From: Panax quinquefolius | Taxonomy: Eukaryota; Streptophyta; Magnoliopsida; Apiales; Araliaceae | Assembly: GCA_020205615.1 (NCBI GenBank) | Contig: CM035164.1 | Coordinates: 2,817,501-2,881,500, forward strand | Direction: 5' to 3' | DNA length: 64,000 nucleotides | Shown: positions 12,146 through 24,368 of the stretch, one piece after another | Layout of the letters: each line of letters starts with the position of its first letter | How positions within the stretch are numbered: the stretch's first letter is position 1 | Notes under the pieces: model-generated | Databases searched by the model: none | What the model was told of the DNA's origin: nothing | Seen by the model: only the letters and a program-made list of their open reading frames with translations | Made by a program: the position numbers and the translations under genes

Positions 12146-13087
12146 TTACGGCATAGCACCTTCTTGCACTTTCTTCCTCATACGCATCAGCTCCAGGTCT
12201 ATAGCTTGAGCAGATTTAACTTTATCAATTAAAGTCGGTTCTACTCGTATATTCGCCATCATCACATGGGTCCCTGGAGTCTTTAACTCTATCTCCATCC
12301 TTTGCAAGTCACACAAAATGGGCCTTTGTGTTGACAATATCGCACTCGTACTTGCATATGATCTTCTACTCAATGTGTCAGCTACCACGTTCGCTTTTCC
12401 ATGATGGTATTGGATGGTATGATCATAATCTTTCAACAGTTCAAGCCAACGTCGTTGTCGCATGTTGAGTTCTTTTTGAGTGAAGAAATATTTGAGGCTT
12501 TTATGATCCGTAAAGATCTCCACCTTCTCCCCATACAAGTAATGCCTCCAATTTTTAAGTGCGAAAACAACAGCTGCTAACTCTAGGTCATGAGTAGGAT
12601 AATTCCTCTCATATTCTTTGAGTTATCTTGAGGCATAGGCTATGACTTTCTCATGTTGCATGAGAACACATCCCAACCCTTTGCCCGAAGCATCACTATA
12701 GATGACAAATCCCTCCGAGCCAGATGGTATTGTCAGAACAGGTGCTGAAATGAGTCTCCTCTTGAGTTCTTAAAAACTCATCTCGCATTTTTCGCTCCAA
12801 CCGAACTTTGTATCTTTTCGAGTCAGTTGAGTTAATGGAGTAGCTATTCGAGAAAATCCTTGAACAAATCTCCGATAATAACCAGCTAAGCCGAGAAAGC
12901 TACATACTTCGGTAACTGATTTAGGTTGCTCCCAGCTTTGAATTGCTTCAATCTTTGTCGGGTCAACAGATATTCCATGACTTGATACTACGTGCCCAAG
13001 GAATGCTACTTCCTCAAGCCAGAACTCACATTTCTTCAACTTGGCATAAAGCTTGTATTCACGAAGCTTTTGGAGTGTCAGCCTCAA
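12146..13087 (-). pseudogene. Element B: RT thumb and RNase H
   Basis: Frame 12770-13087 carries the reverse-transcriptase thumb/connection ([34 protein letters not shown]). After a TAA at 12770 and another at 12623-12625, RNase H continues in 12146-12538 with [13 protein letters not shown] sequence (seen as [16 protein letters not shown]) and [20 protein letters not shown], whose family order is RT then RNase H. The stops fall where related elements usually have glutamine codons. Confidence 0.85.
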
Positions 13088-13090
13088 GTG

Positions 13091-13705
13091 TTACTCATGA
13101 TCTTCACGGCTTTTGGAATAAATAAGGATGTCATCAATAAAGACGACCACAAAGTGATCCAAATATTCCTTGAATACTCGGTTCATCATATCCATGAAGG
13201 CAGCAAGAGCATTAGTCAATCCAAAGGACATGACTAGGAATTCATAATGCCCGTACCGAGTTCTGAAAGCCGTCTTTGGAATGTCATCGGTTCTAATCTT
13301 CAATTGGTGATATCCGGAACGAAGATCAATCTTTGAAAAGAATTTGGCTCCTTGCAACTGATCAAACAGGTCATCAATACGTGGCGATGGGTACCTATTT
13401 TTGATGGTGACATGATTCAACTCCCGATAATCAATACAAAGTCGCATACTCCCATCTTTCTTCTTCACGAATAAAACAGGAGCACCCCAAGGAGACGTAC
13501 TAGGACGAATGAAACCAATGTCTAACAATTCTTGCAATTGGGTCTTTAACTCCTGAAGTTCAATAGGAGCCATTCGATATGGGGCTTTGGAAATGGGTTT
13601 TGTATCGGGTTCAAGGTCGATACAAAATTCAATTTCACGCTCTGGGGTAGGCCAGGAAGTTCTTGAGGAATACGCCGTGGAATTTATTAACAATAGAAAT
13701 ATCAT
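13091..13705 (-). pseudogene. Element B: reverse transcriptase
   Basis: A 204-codon frame. Conserved RT blocks are visible in order: [17 protein letters not shown], the [13 protein letters not shown] block, [19 protein letters not shown], and the active-site FIDD (13130-13141). It ends at a TAA (13091-13093) just beyond the palm. Upstream it is out of frame with protease, with a frameshift between 13635 and 13705. The intact active site suggests this part decayed late. Confidence 0.9.
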
Positions 13706-14615
13706 TCAAAACTAACGTATTTTTGTTTAGATCCGTGACATGAGCTAAGAAAGCTTGACATCCGTTTTTCAATAAACGAATAGCTTTATGGCTTGAGATG
13801 TCCGTGATTGATTTTAATGGTTTGGTCGCTTGAATTCGCATAATAGGTTGATTAGGAATATGAAAGCTAACAACCTTACGAAAATAATCAATTTTAGCAT
13901 GATGAGTAGTTAACCAATCAATCCCTAGAATCACATCAAATGCAAGTATTTTCAATGAAATAAGATCGACAGGTAATGTGAGGGTACCGATTTGAACCAA
14001 ACAAGACATATAAACAGTGGATGTAATGAAAGTTTCTCCCAACGGAGTTTCCATAGATAAGTCAAAGTCTAATTTCTCCGGAGTCAAATTTAATCGTTGA
14101 ACGCAAGTAGGAGAAATAAAAGAGTGGGTAGAACCGGTATCAAATAAAGTATAGACTTCGCTAGAGTTTATGATAAGCTTACCCGTGATGACCTCATTCG
14201 GGTTCCTTACTTTCTGGGAGAGGTCACAACAAACGTTCTCCTCAGACTCACCGGCTTTGACTTTTCCGGGACTGACCTTTGGTGCCTCCATCCTAGCTGA
14301 ACTTGTCTTCGATGAACGACAAAATTGGGCTAAGTGACCTTCTCTTCCACAATTATAACATCGTTGACGGACATCGCGCAGCTTTAGACCGATGTGTCCT
14401 CCCTCCGCATTTGAAGCATATGATAGGTGGTCGTTCTCCTTCCTTAACAACGGTGGTCTTGGACGCCTTTTCATCATTGTTGAATCTCCTCTTCTTGAAA
14501 TGTCCATTCTTATTGTTTTGGCCTCGATTACCACCGAAGTGGTTACCACTTCGCCTGTTGATTCCTCCACGCTTGTTGTCACCGCTTGATGATCGCTTTC
14601 CTTCGGTATTATCAT
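13706..14615 (-). pseudogene. Element B: zinc knuckle and aspartic protease
   Basis: The frame running 14615 to 13635 contains the CCHC knuckle CYNCGREGHLAQFC (14319-14360), the nucleocapsid RNA-binding motif of Gag. It then has LFDTGSTHSFIS with the protease active site (FDTGST at 14127-14144) and the retropepsin flap/helix region ending ILGIDWL. It shifts out of frame relative to RT after about 13690. A plus-strand frame at 14303-14647 is its shadow. Confidence 0.85.
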
Positions 14616-14679
14616 TTTGCTTTACGCTTCTTTTTTTGTCAGGTTGACTCGTTATCGCTCTTCTACTAATGAGCCCTAT

Positions 14680-15411
14680 TTACAACATCCAATACAAACA
14701 CGGTTTATGAGAAATAAGATGTTGACGTATCTCCGGCTTTAAACCTCTTAAAAACATCCGCGTCATTCTCTCTTCATTATCCACCAAGTGGGACGCAAAC
14801 CGAGACAACTCAGCAAACTTAGCTTCATACTGCAACACGGTCATATTATTCTGCTCCAACTTGATGAACTCTACCTCTTTTATGTGATGAATACTTTTGA
14901 GAAAGTACTTGTCGTTGAATAGTTCTTGGAACTTCTCCCAAGACATCTTCAGTGCGGCAGGTTGAGTACGTTTTACATATTCCCACCAGTAATCTGCCTC
15001 TCCTTGCAACATAAAGGCGGCAAAGGGAACCTTTTACTCCTCGGAGCATCCTAAGACATCAAATATCTTGGTGATCTACTTTATCCATACTTCCGCCTTA
15101 AGTGGTTTTGGCTCTCCAATAAACTCCAGTGGTCCCAGCTCCTTGAACTGTTTAGCGGTGACCGTCCGAGAGTTTCCAGTGTTTCCACCTACATTTTGGA
15201 CAGGAGCCGCTCTCGCCTGCTGTTGCATGAATTTCATAAAGCCTCTGAACATTCCATTATTCATCATTTGGTCAATGTTATTGTTTGCATGAGGATTGTT
15301 GCCTTCCTGATGCACATTATCCTGATTATTGATATGTGGTGAATCAATGGTCGCCTGTGCTCCATTGTTATTCTCAACATTCCCGGATGTCATTTTCAGA
15401 TACTGCCACAA
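14680..15411 (-). pseudogene. Element B: Gag
   Basis: Gag begins near 15411. The N-terminal part is Asn/Gln-rich (NNNIDQMMNNGMF). The retrotransposon Gag domain includes GEADYWWEYV and KFAELSRFASHLVDNEERM, ending MFLRGLKPEIRQHL. TAG at 15076-15078 and TAA at 15034-15036 interrupt it, and the frame toward the zinc knuckle is lost between 14616 and 14680. Leader sequence of about 150 bp separates it from the primer-binding site. Confidence 0.85.
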
Positions 15412-15566
15412 AACAAAGGTTAATTGACATGTAACATATTATCCCCATATTCTGACCGACCAATTAAATACCAAATAAACTTAGGTAGGTCATACTAGCG
15501 AAGGAATTCCCCGTCTCTCCCCTCCTAGTTCTATTCTCACATCTTAGCCAGGGATCATATCCCTAA

Positions 15567-15578
15567 GCTTTGATACCA
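15567..15578 (-). other. Element B primer-binding site (tRNA-iMet type)
   Basis: The minus strand reads TGGTATCAAAGC two bases after the LTR terminus GTCACA at 15581. This matches the initiator-methionine tRNA 3' end except at one base (TGGTATCAGAGC is the common form). It fixes the internal boundary of the 5' LTR. Confidence 0.85.
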
Positions 15579-15580
15579 AC

Positions 15581-18500
15581 TGTGACGCCCCCAAAATCGG
15601 TAAAATTCACCTATTCTAAGTCGCCAAATACATGGTACAAAATTCAAATACAACTTAATTATACAACAGTCGTGTAAAATACGACTAAACATATTTAACA
15701 GTAAATATTCGTACGATGACACAATCATTGGTGGACCCCACAACGGAAGTATTGTCGTATTTAGAAAGCGCATTTATTATCTTTTATAAATAACGGCGAA
15801 AGTTTTACCGTTGAACTACCCGGTGGTAAAAGAACAGTAATACGCGTGGTTGCATAGTAGCACACGATATTGATTATTGATGTTTACGTGAGAAGTCACT
15901 CAGTTATACTCAATTATTATTCTGATGATTTTGCGATAATATCTCTCATATTATTGATTCAATTATTGTCACAGTATCATCTGCATAATATTTATTATTA
16001 TTAAATCAATAATTGAGACGACAAAGTTATTCATATTATTATTTGTAATATTGACAATGTCTATAAAGTTCTGTCAATGAGAGGTTTGGTCACCTAATTG
16101 CGCGCCAATAAAGAGAAATCCTTATCGGAAAGCCCCCTCTTTCCTGGGAATGATCTGGTTGTTAAATATTGTGAGTTATAATATTAATGATGAATAAGTT
16201 CATGTTGATTAAAGATGAAATTGATATTTTCATTGTGTTGGGATTATTAGTGTTAGTGGACATCGACATCTATTCCGATAATAATTGATGTCTGGAGGTT
16301 ATATTGATCAATCGGGTAATTAATCAGATAAATGAGCAATTAATTTCTATTAATTCACATGCTTATAATTGTTTGTTCACATGTGTGTACTATTGATTCA
16401 CATGCATGTACTATTATGGGAGGTGTGCAAGATTGATAATACTTGCATGACTAAATTAAAAATGGAGGTATAGATGAAGGTACTATACTGTAATTATTTT
16501 TTTCACATGTATAGAACTATTGATTCACATGATTGTACTATTGATTCACATGATGTACTATTAGGTGAGGTGGTGCAAGTTTGATAATACTTGCAGGACT
16601 AAATTAAAAATGAAGGAAAAGATGAAACTATTATACTGTAATATTTCGAGCTCCAAAACGTGCAATTATCGAAACTATGTTTTCCTATAAATAGAAGATC
16701 ATTCTTCTTTCATTCTCACCAATTCAATAAGACTTACAAGAGCAATTATAGGAGAGAAGCTATAGAGAGAGAAACTTTAGAGAGAAAGTAGAAGAGAAGT
16801 CTGCTACCTCACTATTCCAGTATCCAGTCTTCTTCTGAGGTAAGGGATATTATTTTTGTTCAGTATTCATAAGGAATAATATTTTCTTCCATAATCTATA
16901 GTAAGTGAGTAATATTATTTAAATCTCGTATTCTCGATTATACCCTCATTTTATTAAAGTATTGCTTCATACTCAAGTAAAATTAGTAGAATATCCTTGA
17001 AATTTAGGCTTCATCTAAAGTATCGTTTCACAAGGATATTTTCTCACATTCTTGTTAAATTTTAAGTTTTTCATGCCTGAATACTGTCCATGAGTAGTAT
17101 TCATTTTTACGGTACTATTCACAAGATACTATTCACGGGGTACTATTCATAAAGTACTATTCACGGGTACTATCTACGGGTACTATTCATAAAATACTAT
17201 TCACGAGTATTATTCACAAAGTACTATTCACAAGGTACTATTCTCGACGTACTATTCATGGGATACTAATCACTCGGGTACTATTCACCAGGGGAATTAT
17301 TCATGACAAAAATTAATTTCTTTGCTGTCCAAATCATTTTTAATACAATATTATTCTTGAATTTTACTCAACAAAGCAGTATCAATGGTCATGATCATGC
17401 CAACAACTGTCCATCAATGCACTACGGGTCAATGAGGACTTTTTCCACATCATTTGTAACATTACGGTCATGATTACAATCAATAATCCTCGGTCATAAT
17501 CATACCAAGTCCATCTATGCACTACAGAATACACGTATGACTTTCAACATAATATAAACATGAGGATGATGACAATGATATAAGAATTCAATAAAAACAA
17601 GTTCAAGAATTAATTTATCCAGTAACTAATAATGTCCAAATTGTCAACATGATACTTCTTTGTAGAATAACACTCAAGAATGCTCAAAAGAATATTTTCA
17701 TGAAAAGATACTGGAGAAGCGCAAATATCAAGGATATTCCACTAATTTTATGGAGTATAGAAGTCAAAACTTTAACCAACTGAGTATAATAAAGAATGGA
17801 ATAACAAAAGAAATCACCGGGCATGCGATAGTCCGCATGCAGATGGAGTTATTCAACGAATAATAAATATTGGAACCAATTCATGCATAAACGCATCGGC
17901 TGGATATTTCAACGAGAATAATAAACAACGGAACCGTGTCATGCGTAAACGCACGATGTGGATGTTCCAATGAATAATAAACAACGGAACAGTGTCATGC
18001 GTAAACGCATGGGCGGGATGTTCCAATGAATAATAAATAATGGAATAACAGAAGAATTTCACCAAGTATAGGGTATCCCGCGTATACAGGTTATTCCAAC
18101 AGAATAATAAAGAATAGAATAACAAAAGAATTTCACCAATAAGAAAGAAGAAATACCCCGAACGAGTACAACAAATAATATCCCTTATCGGTAAAGAAGA
18201 GTATTTTGACTGGTAGGGCGAGGATATACTCAAAGAAAACTTGTACTACGCTCAAAGCTTTCTTAAACTCTAAAGAAATACGCTCAAGATTATAGAATAA
18301 GAACTCTCTATAGTTTCTCTCTGTAGTTTCAATGAATTAAGTAAGAAATAATGAAGGAATGAGTTTCTATTTATAGAAGAATGGATCGCATAATAACTAG
18401 TTCATGAAGGGTCCAGATTGATTTACTTTAAAACGGACGGTCCAGTTTGTTTACAATAAAATATAATATATTCTATTTATAATCTAATAAAACGAATAAC

Positions 18501-19341
18501 TTTATAAAAGTATTACATTTTTATATAAAAAGATTTTACTATCTGCAAACACTATCGCAGCCTATATCTGAAACACTATGCATAATAAAATATAATATAT
18601 TCTAATTATTGTCTAATAAAATGTATAACTTTATAAAAGTATTACATTTTATATAAAAAAGATTTTCTCGCTTTATTACATTAATAATACTAATAAAACA
18701 AAACTCATCATCATTATTACAATTCACAATATTAATCGATCGAGTCATTCCCGTGGAAAGAGGGCTTTCCAATAAGGATTTCTCTCCATTTAAGCGCAAT
18801 GATTAGTGACCAAACCTCTCATTGATGTAACTTCTAGACATCGTTAATATTGCAAATAATAATATTAATAACTTTGTCATCTCAATTATTGATTATAAAA
18901 TATTGACAATAATTGAATCAAATAACGTGAGATCTTGTCACGTGAATTATCATAATAATAATTGAACAAAAGCGAGTGACTTCTCACGTAAGCATCAATA
19001 ATCAATCCGTACCGGTATCTTCTTGTGCTGTACTGGCAGATTCATCGTACTTTTAACATCGGGTGTTTCAACAGTTAATCCAGTAAAACTTCCGCGTTAT
19101 TTTCATAAAGTATTTTTGTCGTTTTCTCAATTCGACAATAATTCCGTTGTGGGGTCCACCAATGATTGTGTCGTAGTACGAATATTCCCCGACCAATCGA
19201 ATATTATATAACAACTTGCGTACTTTGTAAAATTTATAAATATTACCCACAACTAGAACATTATATTAAATTCATTCCATAATATTCAAAAATAATATTT
19301 ATAGAAAATTCGTCTTTATTCATAAAAGTTGGGGTCTTACA
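15581..19341 (-). mobile_element. Element B 5' LTR, composite with inverted A-LTR segment
   Basis: It starts TGTAAGACCCC at 19341 and ends GGGGGCGTCACA at 15581, so both termini are present (3761 bp). The interior is abnormal: U3-like minus-sense sequence covers 17385-19341, then 15704-17384 is A-LTR sequence in the opposite sense, then only about 120 bp of true 3' end (15581-15703). The first two parts duplicate 7114-10752. Frames inside (17853-18233, 18602-18799) are repeat artefacts. Confidence 0.8.
15704..19341. repeat. Right copy of the 3.64-kb composite block
   Basis: It matches 7114-10752 from TTTAACAGTAAATATTCG onward, through the head-on junction at 17384/17385, to the LTR start. 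Differences are short clustered substitutions and 1-3 bp indels rather than evenly spread changes. The left edge of homology shares only TTTAACA with the flanking sequence. Confidence 0.85.
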
Positions 19342-19997
19342 CCTGTAGTGCATTGATGGACAGTTGTAGATATAATTATGACCAGGAATTATTCGGTATA
19401 ATCATGACCAATGATGATTACATGAATATCCTTGGCCCGTAGTGCAGTGATGATTTGATGATGTGGTTTATTTATTAAGCTGAGTCTCAGCGATAAAATT
19501 GATGATAAACTTTTTAAATCATAGAAGATAGTAATATCATGCTCTACTTGACTCTTCTAATGGATTGCTTGTTCCGCTGAAATTAAACTTGATGTTTATT
19601 ATATTTTATCAGTTTAACACTGTTGAAGGCTAACGATAATTTATTCTGCATTATCTTAGTCATAATATTTTTACTGGGCTAGTTGAGCTCACCCTTTGTT
19701 TTCATTGTTCTCTTCAGGAAATGAGAATATAGTTGGGACTAGTCGGGGAACGGAGTGACGGTCCAGATATTTGCATTAGTAGTCCTCACTATTCAATGAA
19801 ATAGTGTGATAATAAATGTAATAAGGACTCCATTTGAGTTTGAATACTGTATAGAAGACAATATTCGTATTAAAACTCCCAACTTATGTTTTGTCGTATT
19901 TTACACGACAGTTGTATAATTAAGTTTTATTTAAATTTTGTACCATGTATTTGGCGACTCAGAATGGGTGATGTATACCTATTTTGGGGGCGTCACA
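19342..19997 (+). mobile_element. Element A 3' LTR, right part
   Basis: Plus-sense 3' LTR sequence, with GCTGAGTCTCAGC-type palindromic sequence, the conserved GGGCTAGTTGAGCTCACCC block, TTCTCTTCAG, and the end GGGGGCGTCACA at 19997. It begins directly at B's LTR start, so B most simply sits inside this LTR. About 200 bp expected between 8803 and 19342 are missing by comparison with 63119-63345. Confidence 0.7.
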
Positions 19998-20689
19998 TGG
20001 TCTCTAACATTGAATTCAATGTCACTTCGATGAAGATCATCATAACTTTTTTGTCGATCTTGTGCTGTTTGTATACGTTGCCGGATCATTTGAATCTTTT
20101 TCGTAGTCATGTGTACCAACTCTGGTCCCAACAATGTTGCTTCACCAACCTCGTCCCAGCATACTGGAGAACGAAACTTTCGTCCATACAATTCCTCGAA
20201 TGGAGCCATGACTATACTTGTTTGATAACTATTGTTATAGGAGAATTCCACTAATGGTAAGTACTTGTCCCAACTTCCTTTGAAGTCTAGTACACAGAGT
20301 ATCAATAGATCTTCAAGAGTTTGAATAGTCCTTTTTGATTGCACATCCGTTTGGGGATGATATGCAGAATTGAATCGTAACTCAGTGTCCATAGCTTTCT
20401 GCAAGCTGGCCCAAAATCGTGAAGTGAATCTAGGGTCTAGATCAGAAACTATGGATACTGGCATACCATGCAGTCTTACAATCTCATTTATATACATATG
20501 AGCAAGATGTTCGAGTGAATAAGTTTCTCGTATAGGCAAGAAATGAGCAGACTTGGTTAATCTATCGATAATGACTGAAATTGCATCTATACCTTGAGAA
20601 ACCTTGGGAAGACCCGTAAGGAAATCCATGTTGACGTGTTCCCACTTCAATTCTGGAATTTTAAATGGTTGAAATGGACCTTTTGGCAC
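19998..20689 (-). pseudogene. Element C: integrase
   Basis: A long frame shows MDFLTGLPKVSQGIDAI, IVSDLDPRFTSRFW and the intact AYHPQTD segment, then [17 protein letters not shown]. Core aspartates are recognisable. It stops at 19998 where A's LTR ends, so A's insertion probably truncated it. It is a related but distinct copy of the B family with many substitutions. Upstream to about 20940 the zinc module is degraded. Confidence 0.85.
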
Positions 20690-21217
20690 TTGATGCTCTG
20701 CCTTGACACGTTGACAAGTTAAACATATTCAGATAAAATTTGCAATCTCTCTCTTCATATTGCTCTACCAAAATGTATGTCGAAGATCACGATACATTTT
20801 GGTTGTGTGCTTCTATCATGATTTTATACTTTAAATCAGAGTCATTAAGAACACAAAGTCTGGAGTTGACTAGGATTATTTCTTCTTCTTAGATTCTTGC
20901 TTCTAGAATAGCACCTTCTTACACTTTCTTCCTCATACGCATCAGCTCCAGACTGTGGTTTGAGCAGCTTTAACTTTATCGATTAAAGTCAATTTTACTC
21001 GTATATTTTCCATCATCACATGGGTCCCTAGAGTCTTTAACTCTATCTCCATCCTTTGTAAATCATACAAAATGGACCATTGCATTGACAATATCGCACT
21101 CGTACCTGCATATGATCTTCTATTCAATGCGTCAACTACTACGTTCGCTTTTCTAGGATGGTATTGAATGGTATGATCGTAATCTTTCAATAGCTCAAGC
21201 CATCGTAGTTGCCGCAT
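20690..21217 (-). pseudogene. Element C: degraded H2C2 region and RNase H tail
   Basis: 20942-21217 encodes [12 protein letters not shown] preceded by [19 protein letters not shown], the RNase H tail seen in B. 20690-20941 corresponds to the linker and integrase zinc module but is broken by several stops and a deletion near 20805. Reverse transcriptase is absent: the sequence jumps to protease at 21226. Confidence 0.75.
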
Positions 21218-21225
21218 ATGATCTT

Positions 21226-21703
21226 CTATTCAACTCGTACCCGCTTTTTATTTAAATCAGTGACATGGGCTAAGAAAGATTGACATCCATTTTTTAATAA
21301 ACGAATAGCTTTATGGCTTGAGATGACAATGATTGATTTCAATGGGTTGGTTGCTCGAATTCTCATAACATGTTGATTAGGAATATGAAAACTAATGACC
21401 TTACAAAAACAATCAATTATAGCATGATGTGTAGTTAACCAATCGATTCCTAAAATCATATCAAATGCAAGTATTTTCACAGAGATGAGACCAACAGGTA
21501 ATGTGAGGGTGTCGACTTGAATCAAACAAGATTTATAAACAGTGGATGTAATGAAGGTTTCTCTTAACGGAGTTTCAACAAATAAGTCAAAGTCTAATTT
21601 CTCAGTAGTCAAGTTCAAACGTTGAGCACAAACAAGTGAAATAAAAAAGTGGGTAGAACCGGTATCTAATAAGGCATAGACTTCACAAGAGTTTATGCTT
21701 AGC
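21226..21703 (-). pseudogene. Element C: aspartic protease
   Basis: Frame 21226-21618 aligns with B's protease from LTTEKLDFDLFVETPL through ILGIDWLTTHHAIIDCF. The active-site region lies just upstream (about 21640-21665). The 3' edge at 21217-21226 is a deletion junction: CATATGATCTTCTATTCAA occurs on both sides (about 21111 and 21217), suggesting repeat-mediated loss of RT. Confidence 0.75.
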
Positions 21704-21961
21704 TTACCCGTGATAACTTTGTTCGGGTTCCTCTCTTTTTAGGAAGTCACGAAAAAACCTCTCCCCTGAACCCATCAACTTTGACTTGTCCGGGACAGCC
21801 TTTGGTGTCACCAACCCAGCTAGACTTAAATTCGCTATAGGGCACACTCGAGCTATGTGACCTTCCTTTCTGCAACTGTAGCACACTTTGGGTTGTTGTG
21901 TATAGTTTGGACTAATGTGCCCCTTTTTCCGCATTTGTAACATACGACTGGTGGTCGTTCT
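21704..21961 (-). pseudogene. Element C: Gag zinc knuckle
   Basis: CYSCRKEGHIARVC (21842-21883) is a CCHC nucleocapsid knuckle equivalent to B's at 14319-14360. The frame runs into the solo LTR at 21962, and Gag sequence resumes beyond it at 24374. The frame that appears to continue into the LTR is fortuitous. Confidence 0.8.
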
Positions 21962-24368
21962 TGTGACGCCCCCAAAATAGGTATACATCACCCATTCTGA
22001 GTCGCCAAATACATGGTACAGAAATAAATACAACTTCATTAATACAATTGTCTTGCAAAATACGACAACACATATACTGTGAGTTTAAATACAAATATTG
22101 TCTAATAGACAATATTCAAACTCAAAAGGAGTCCTCATTACAATTATTATCACATTATTTTATAAAATAATGAGGACTACTAAAACAACTATCTTGAATC
22201 AGCACTCCATACCCCGACTAGTTCCTGCTAAATTCTCACCTCCTGAGAAGAAGAATGGGACAAAAAGGAAAAGGGTGAGCTCAACTAGCCCAGTAAAAAA
22301 TATTATGACTAAGATAATATACAACAAATTATCATTAGTCTTCAACAGGGAAAAATCTGATAGAATATAATAGACAACAAGTTTTAGATCAACAACTGTA
22401 GTGGAAACAGCAATCCATTAGAAGAGTCAAGTAGAATGAATTCTACTATCTTCTAAGATTTAAAAGTTTATCATCAATATTTTATCCATGTAACATCAAT
22501 CAATATACATGTTGAATTAAATATTCATCTTTGCACTACAAGCCAAAGATATTCATTTGTATCACCAGTTGGTCATGTTAATCTCAACACATGTTCATTC
22601 ATCTTTGCACTACAGGTCAAAGATATCAGTAATATCATCATTTAGGACTGAGGATGATGAAAAATATCTTAAAGAAAACGAATTCAGTGAGACAAAAGGA
22701 CAAATATTAGGGATTCGTACTACAGTTTATCCATGTTCAAAAATACTCCATAATAATCAATTGTGGAGCAGAATTCAAGAATGAAGATCAAAATATGGAT
22801 ACAATCAAAGATAGTAATCATAATAGAGATCTTGGACAAAGAAGAGAAAATTTTATTTTTCTGTGAATAGTGTCGTATACGTGAATAGTGTCGTATACGT
22901 GAATAGTAACCCCGCCACAAAAAGGTAGATATTCCACAATAAAATTCATATCAATATTTCAGCAAAATGATATTGAAGGAAATAATATCATTTACGAAGA
23001 AAATAACATCCCTTACCTCAAAAGAACAGTACTTCTGACTGGAATATCAGATGTAATGCCGAAGGAAACTTGCACTGAATAGCAACTCTCAAAGTATCTA
23101 AATACTCACAAAAATACGTTAAATAATATAGAAAGAGAAAACTTATGTTTCTGGTGTGATTTTCAATTCTAACATAAGCACCTATTTATAGGAAAATACT
23201 AGAATGCCAAATGAGACTAAATTAATAAAATATATTTTTTTCTACGCACATTTATTTGTCCAAATCAAGCGCTCCACTTTTGAACCAAAAATTTAGCACA
23301 TTTTTCCACCAAAAAACAAAAGTGGGTCGTACCCATATTTTTAATAAAAAACAATATTTATTTCTGAAACTTCAATAATTCATAATAAATAGCCCTTTTA
23401 TTAAAAAAAATCGAATCTCATGTCTATTCCATAGGAAATTTAATTCTCTACAACTTTGTAGAAGAAATTTTTTCCAAATTCCAAACAGAAAATGTCTGAA
23501 ATCCACATACGGATGATTTTTAATACCTCCATTTCGACAAAATACTGATAAAACACCTCAGCATTAATTCCTTCATTTATATCCACATAAAATAAATATT
23601 TCCTTATCATATAAATCAATAATTAATTATTCACAAATAATATTACAGAATCACAATAATGACAATCAGGTTGTTCCTAGGAAAGAGGAGGCTTTCGGAT
23701 AAGGATATCTCCTTACTGGCGCACAATTAGGTGACCAAACCCCTTTCTTAGACAAAACTTCCTTAGACATTATCAATAATGTTATCTAACAATATTATTT
23801 AAATAATATGAATTATTGATCTGATAATGGAGATATTGTGCAGTGACAATTATTGAAACAACAATAATATAAAATATCAACGTAGCAATTATTGAATCAA
23901 TAAAATAAAATATTGAGCGAAGAATTCTTTGTAATAATTATTGAGTAGTGTCTTCTTTACGTAAGAATCAATAATTCAAAATCATGTGCAATACCGCAGG
24001 TGTCTACTCTTATGCAACCACGCCAGACATCGTATTTTAACCACCGGTGTATTCAACAAAGTTAATTAGTAATAACTACGTAGTTATTTATAAAAACTCA
24101 AACTTGTGCTTTTCTTCATCCGACCGCTTTTTAGTTATGAGGCCCACAATGGTCATTGCGTCGCATTTAATATTCTCCGATAGCAAGAATATTCCACGAC
24201 CAAACGAATATTCCCGACATAACAATGAATATTTTATAATCACTTGCTTATTTTACAAAATTTGCACATTTCACCCATAACTAAAGCATTATATCAAATT
24301 AACACCTTATTATTCATAATAATAATTAGAGGAAATTGATTTTATTTATAAAAAGTTGGGGTCTTACA
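21962..24368 (-). mobile_element. Solo LTR (2407 bp) with perfect 5-bp target duplication
   Basis: Minus sense: TGTAAGACCCC at 24368 to GGGGGCGTCACA at 21962. The flanks are GTTCT (21957-21961) and GTTCT (24369-24373), and the joined flanks match the continuous Gag sequence of element B near 14420-14440. This is a clean solo LTR made by recombination between the two LTRs of a full element. It holds TATAAATA (23190-23183), the donor-like GAG/GTAAGGG near 23010 and an acceptor-like CTTCTCAG near 22247. Confidence 0.92.

Noticed and set aside
12943..13237. Plus-strand frames within element B
   Set aside because: They are antisense shadows of the reverse transcriptase coding sequence.
10753..15580. 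Element B as an intact, currently active retrotransposon
   Set aside because: At least seven stops and several frameshifts interrupt the polyprotein, and the left LTR lacks its terminus.
17853..18233. 126-codon minus-strand frame, also 9411-9650
   Set aside because: It lies in the LTR minisatellite and leader. The frame differs between the duplicate copies, so it is not conserved as protein.
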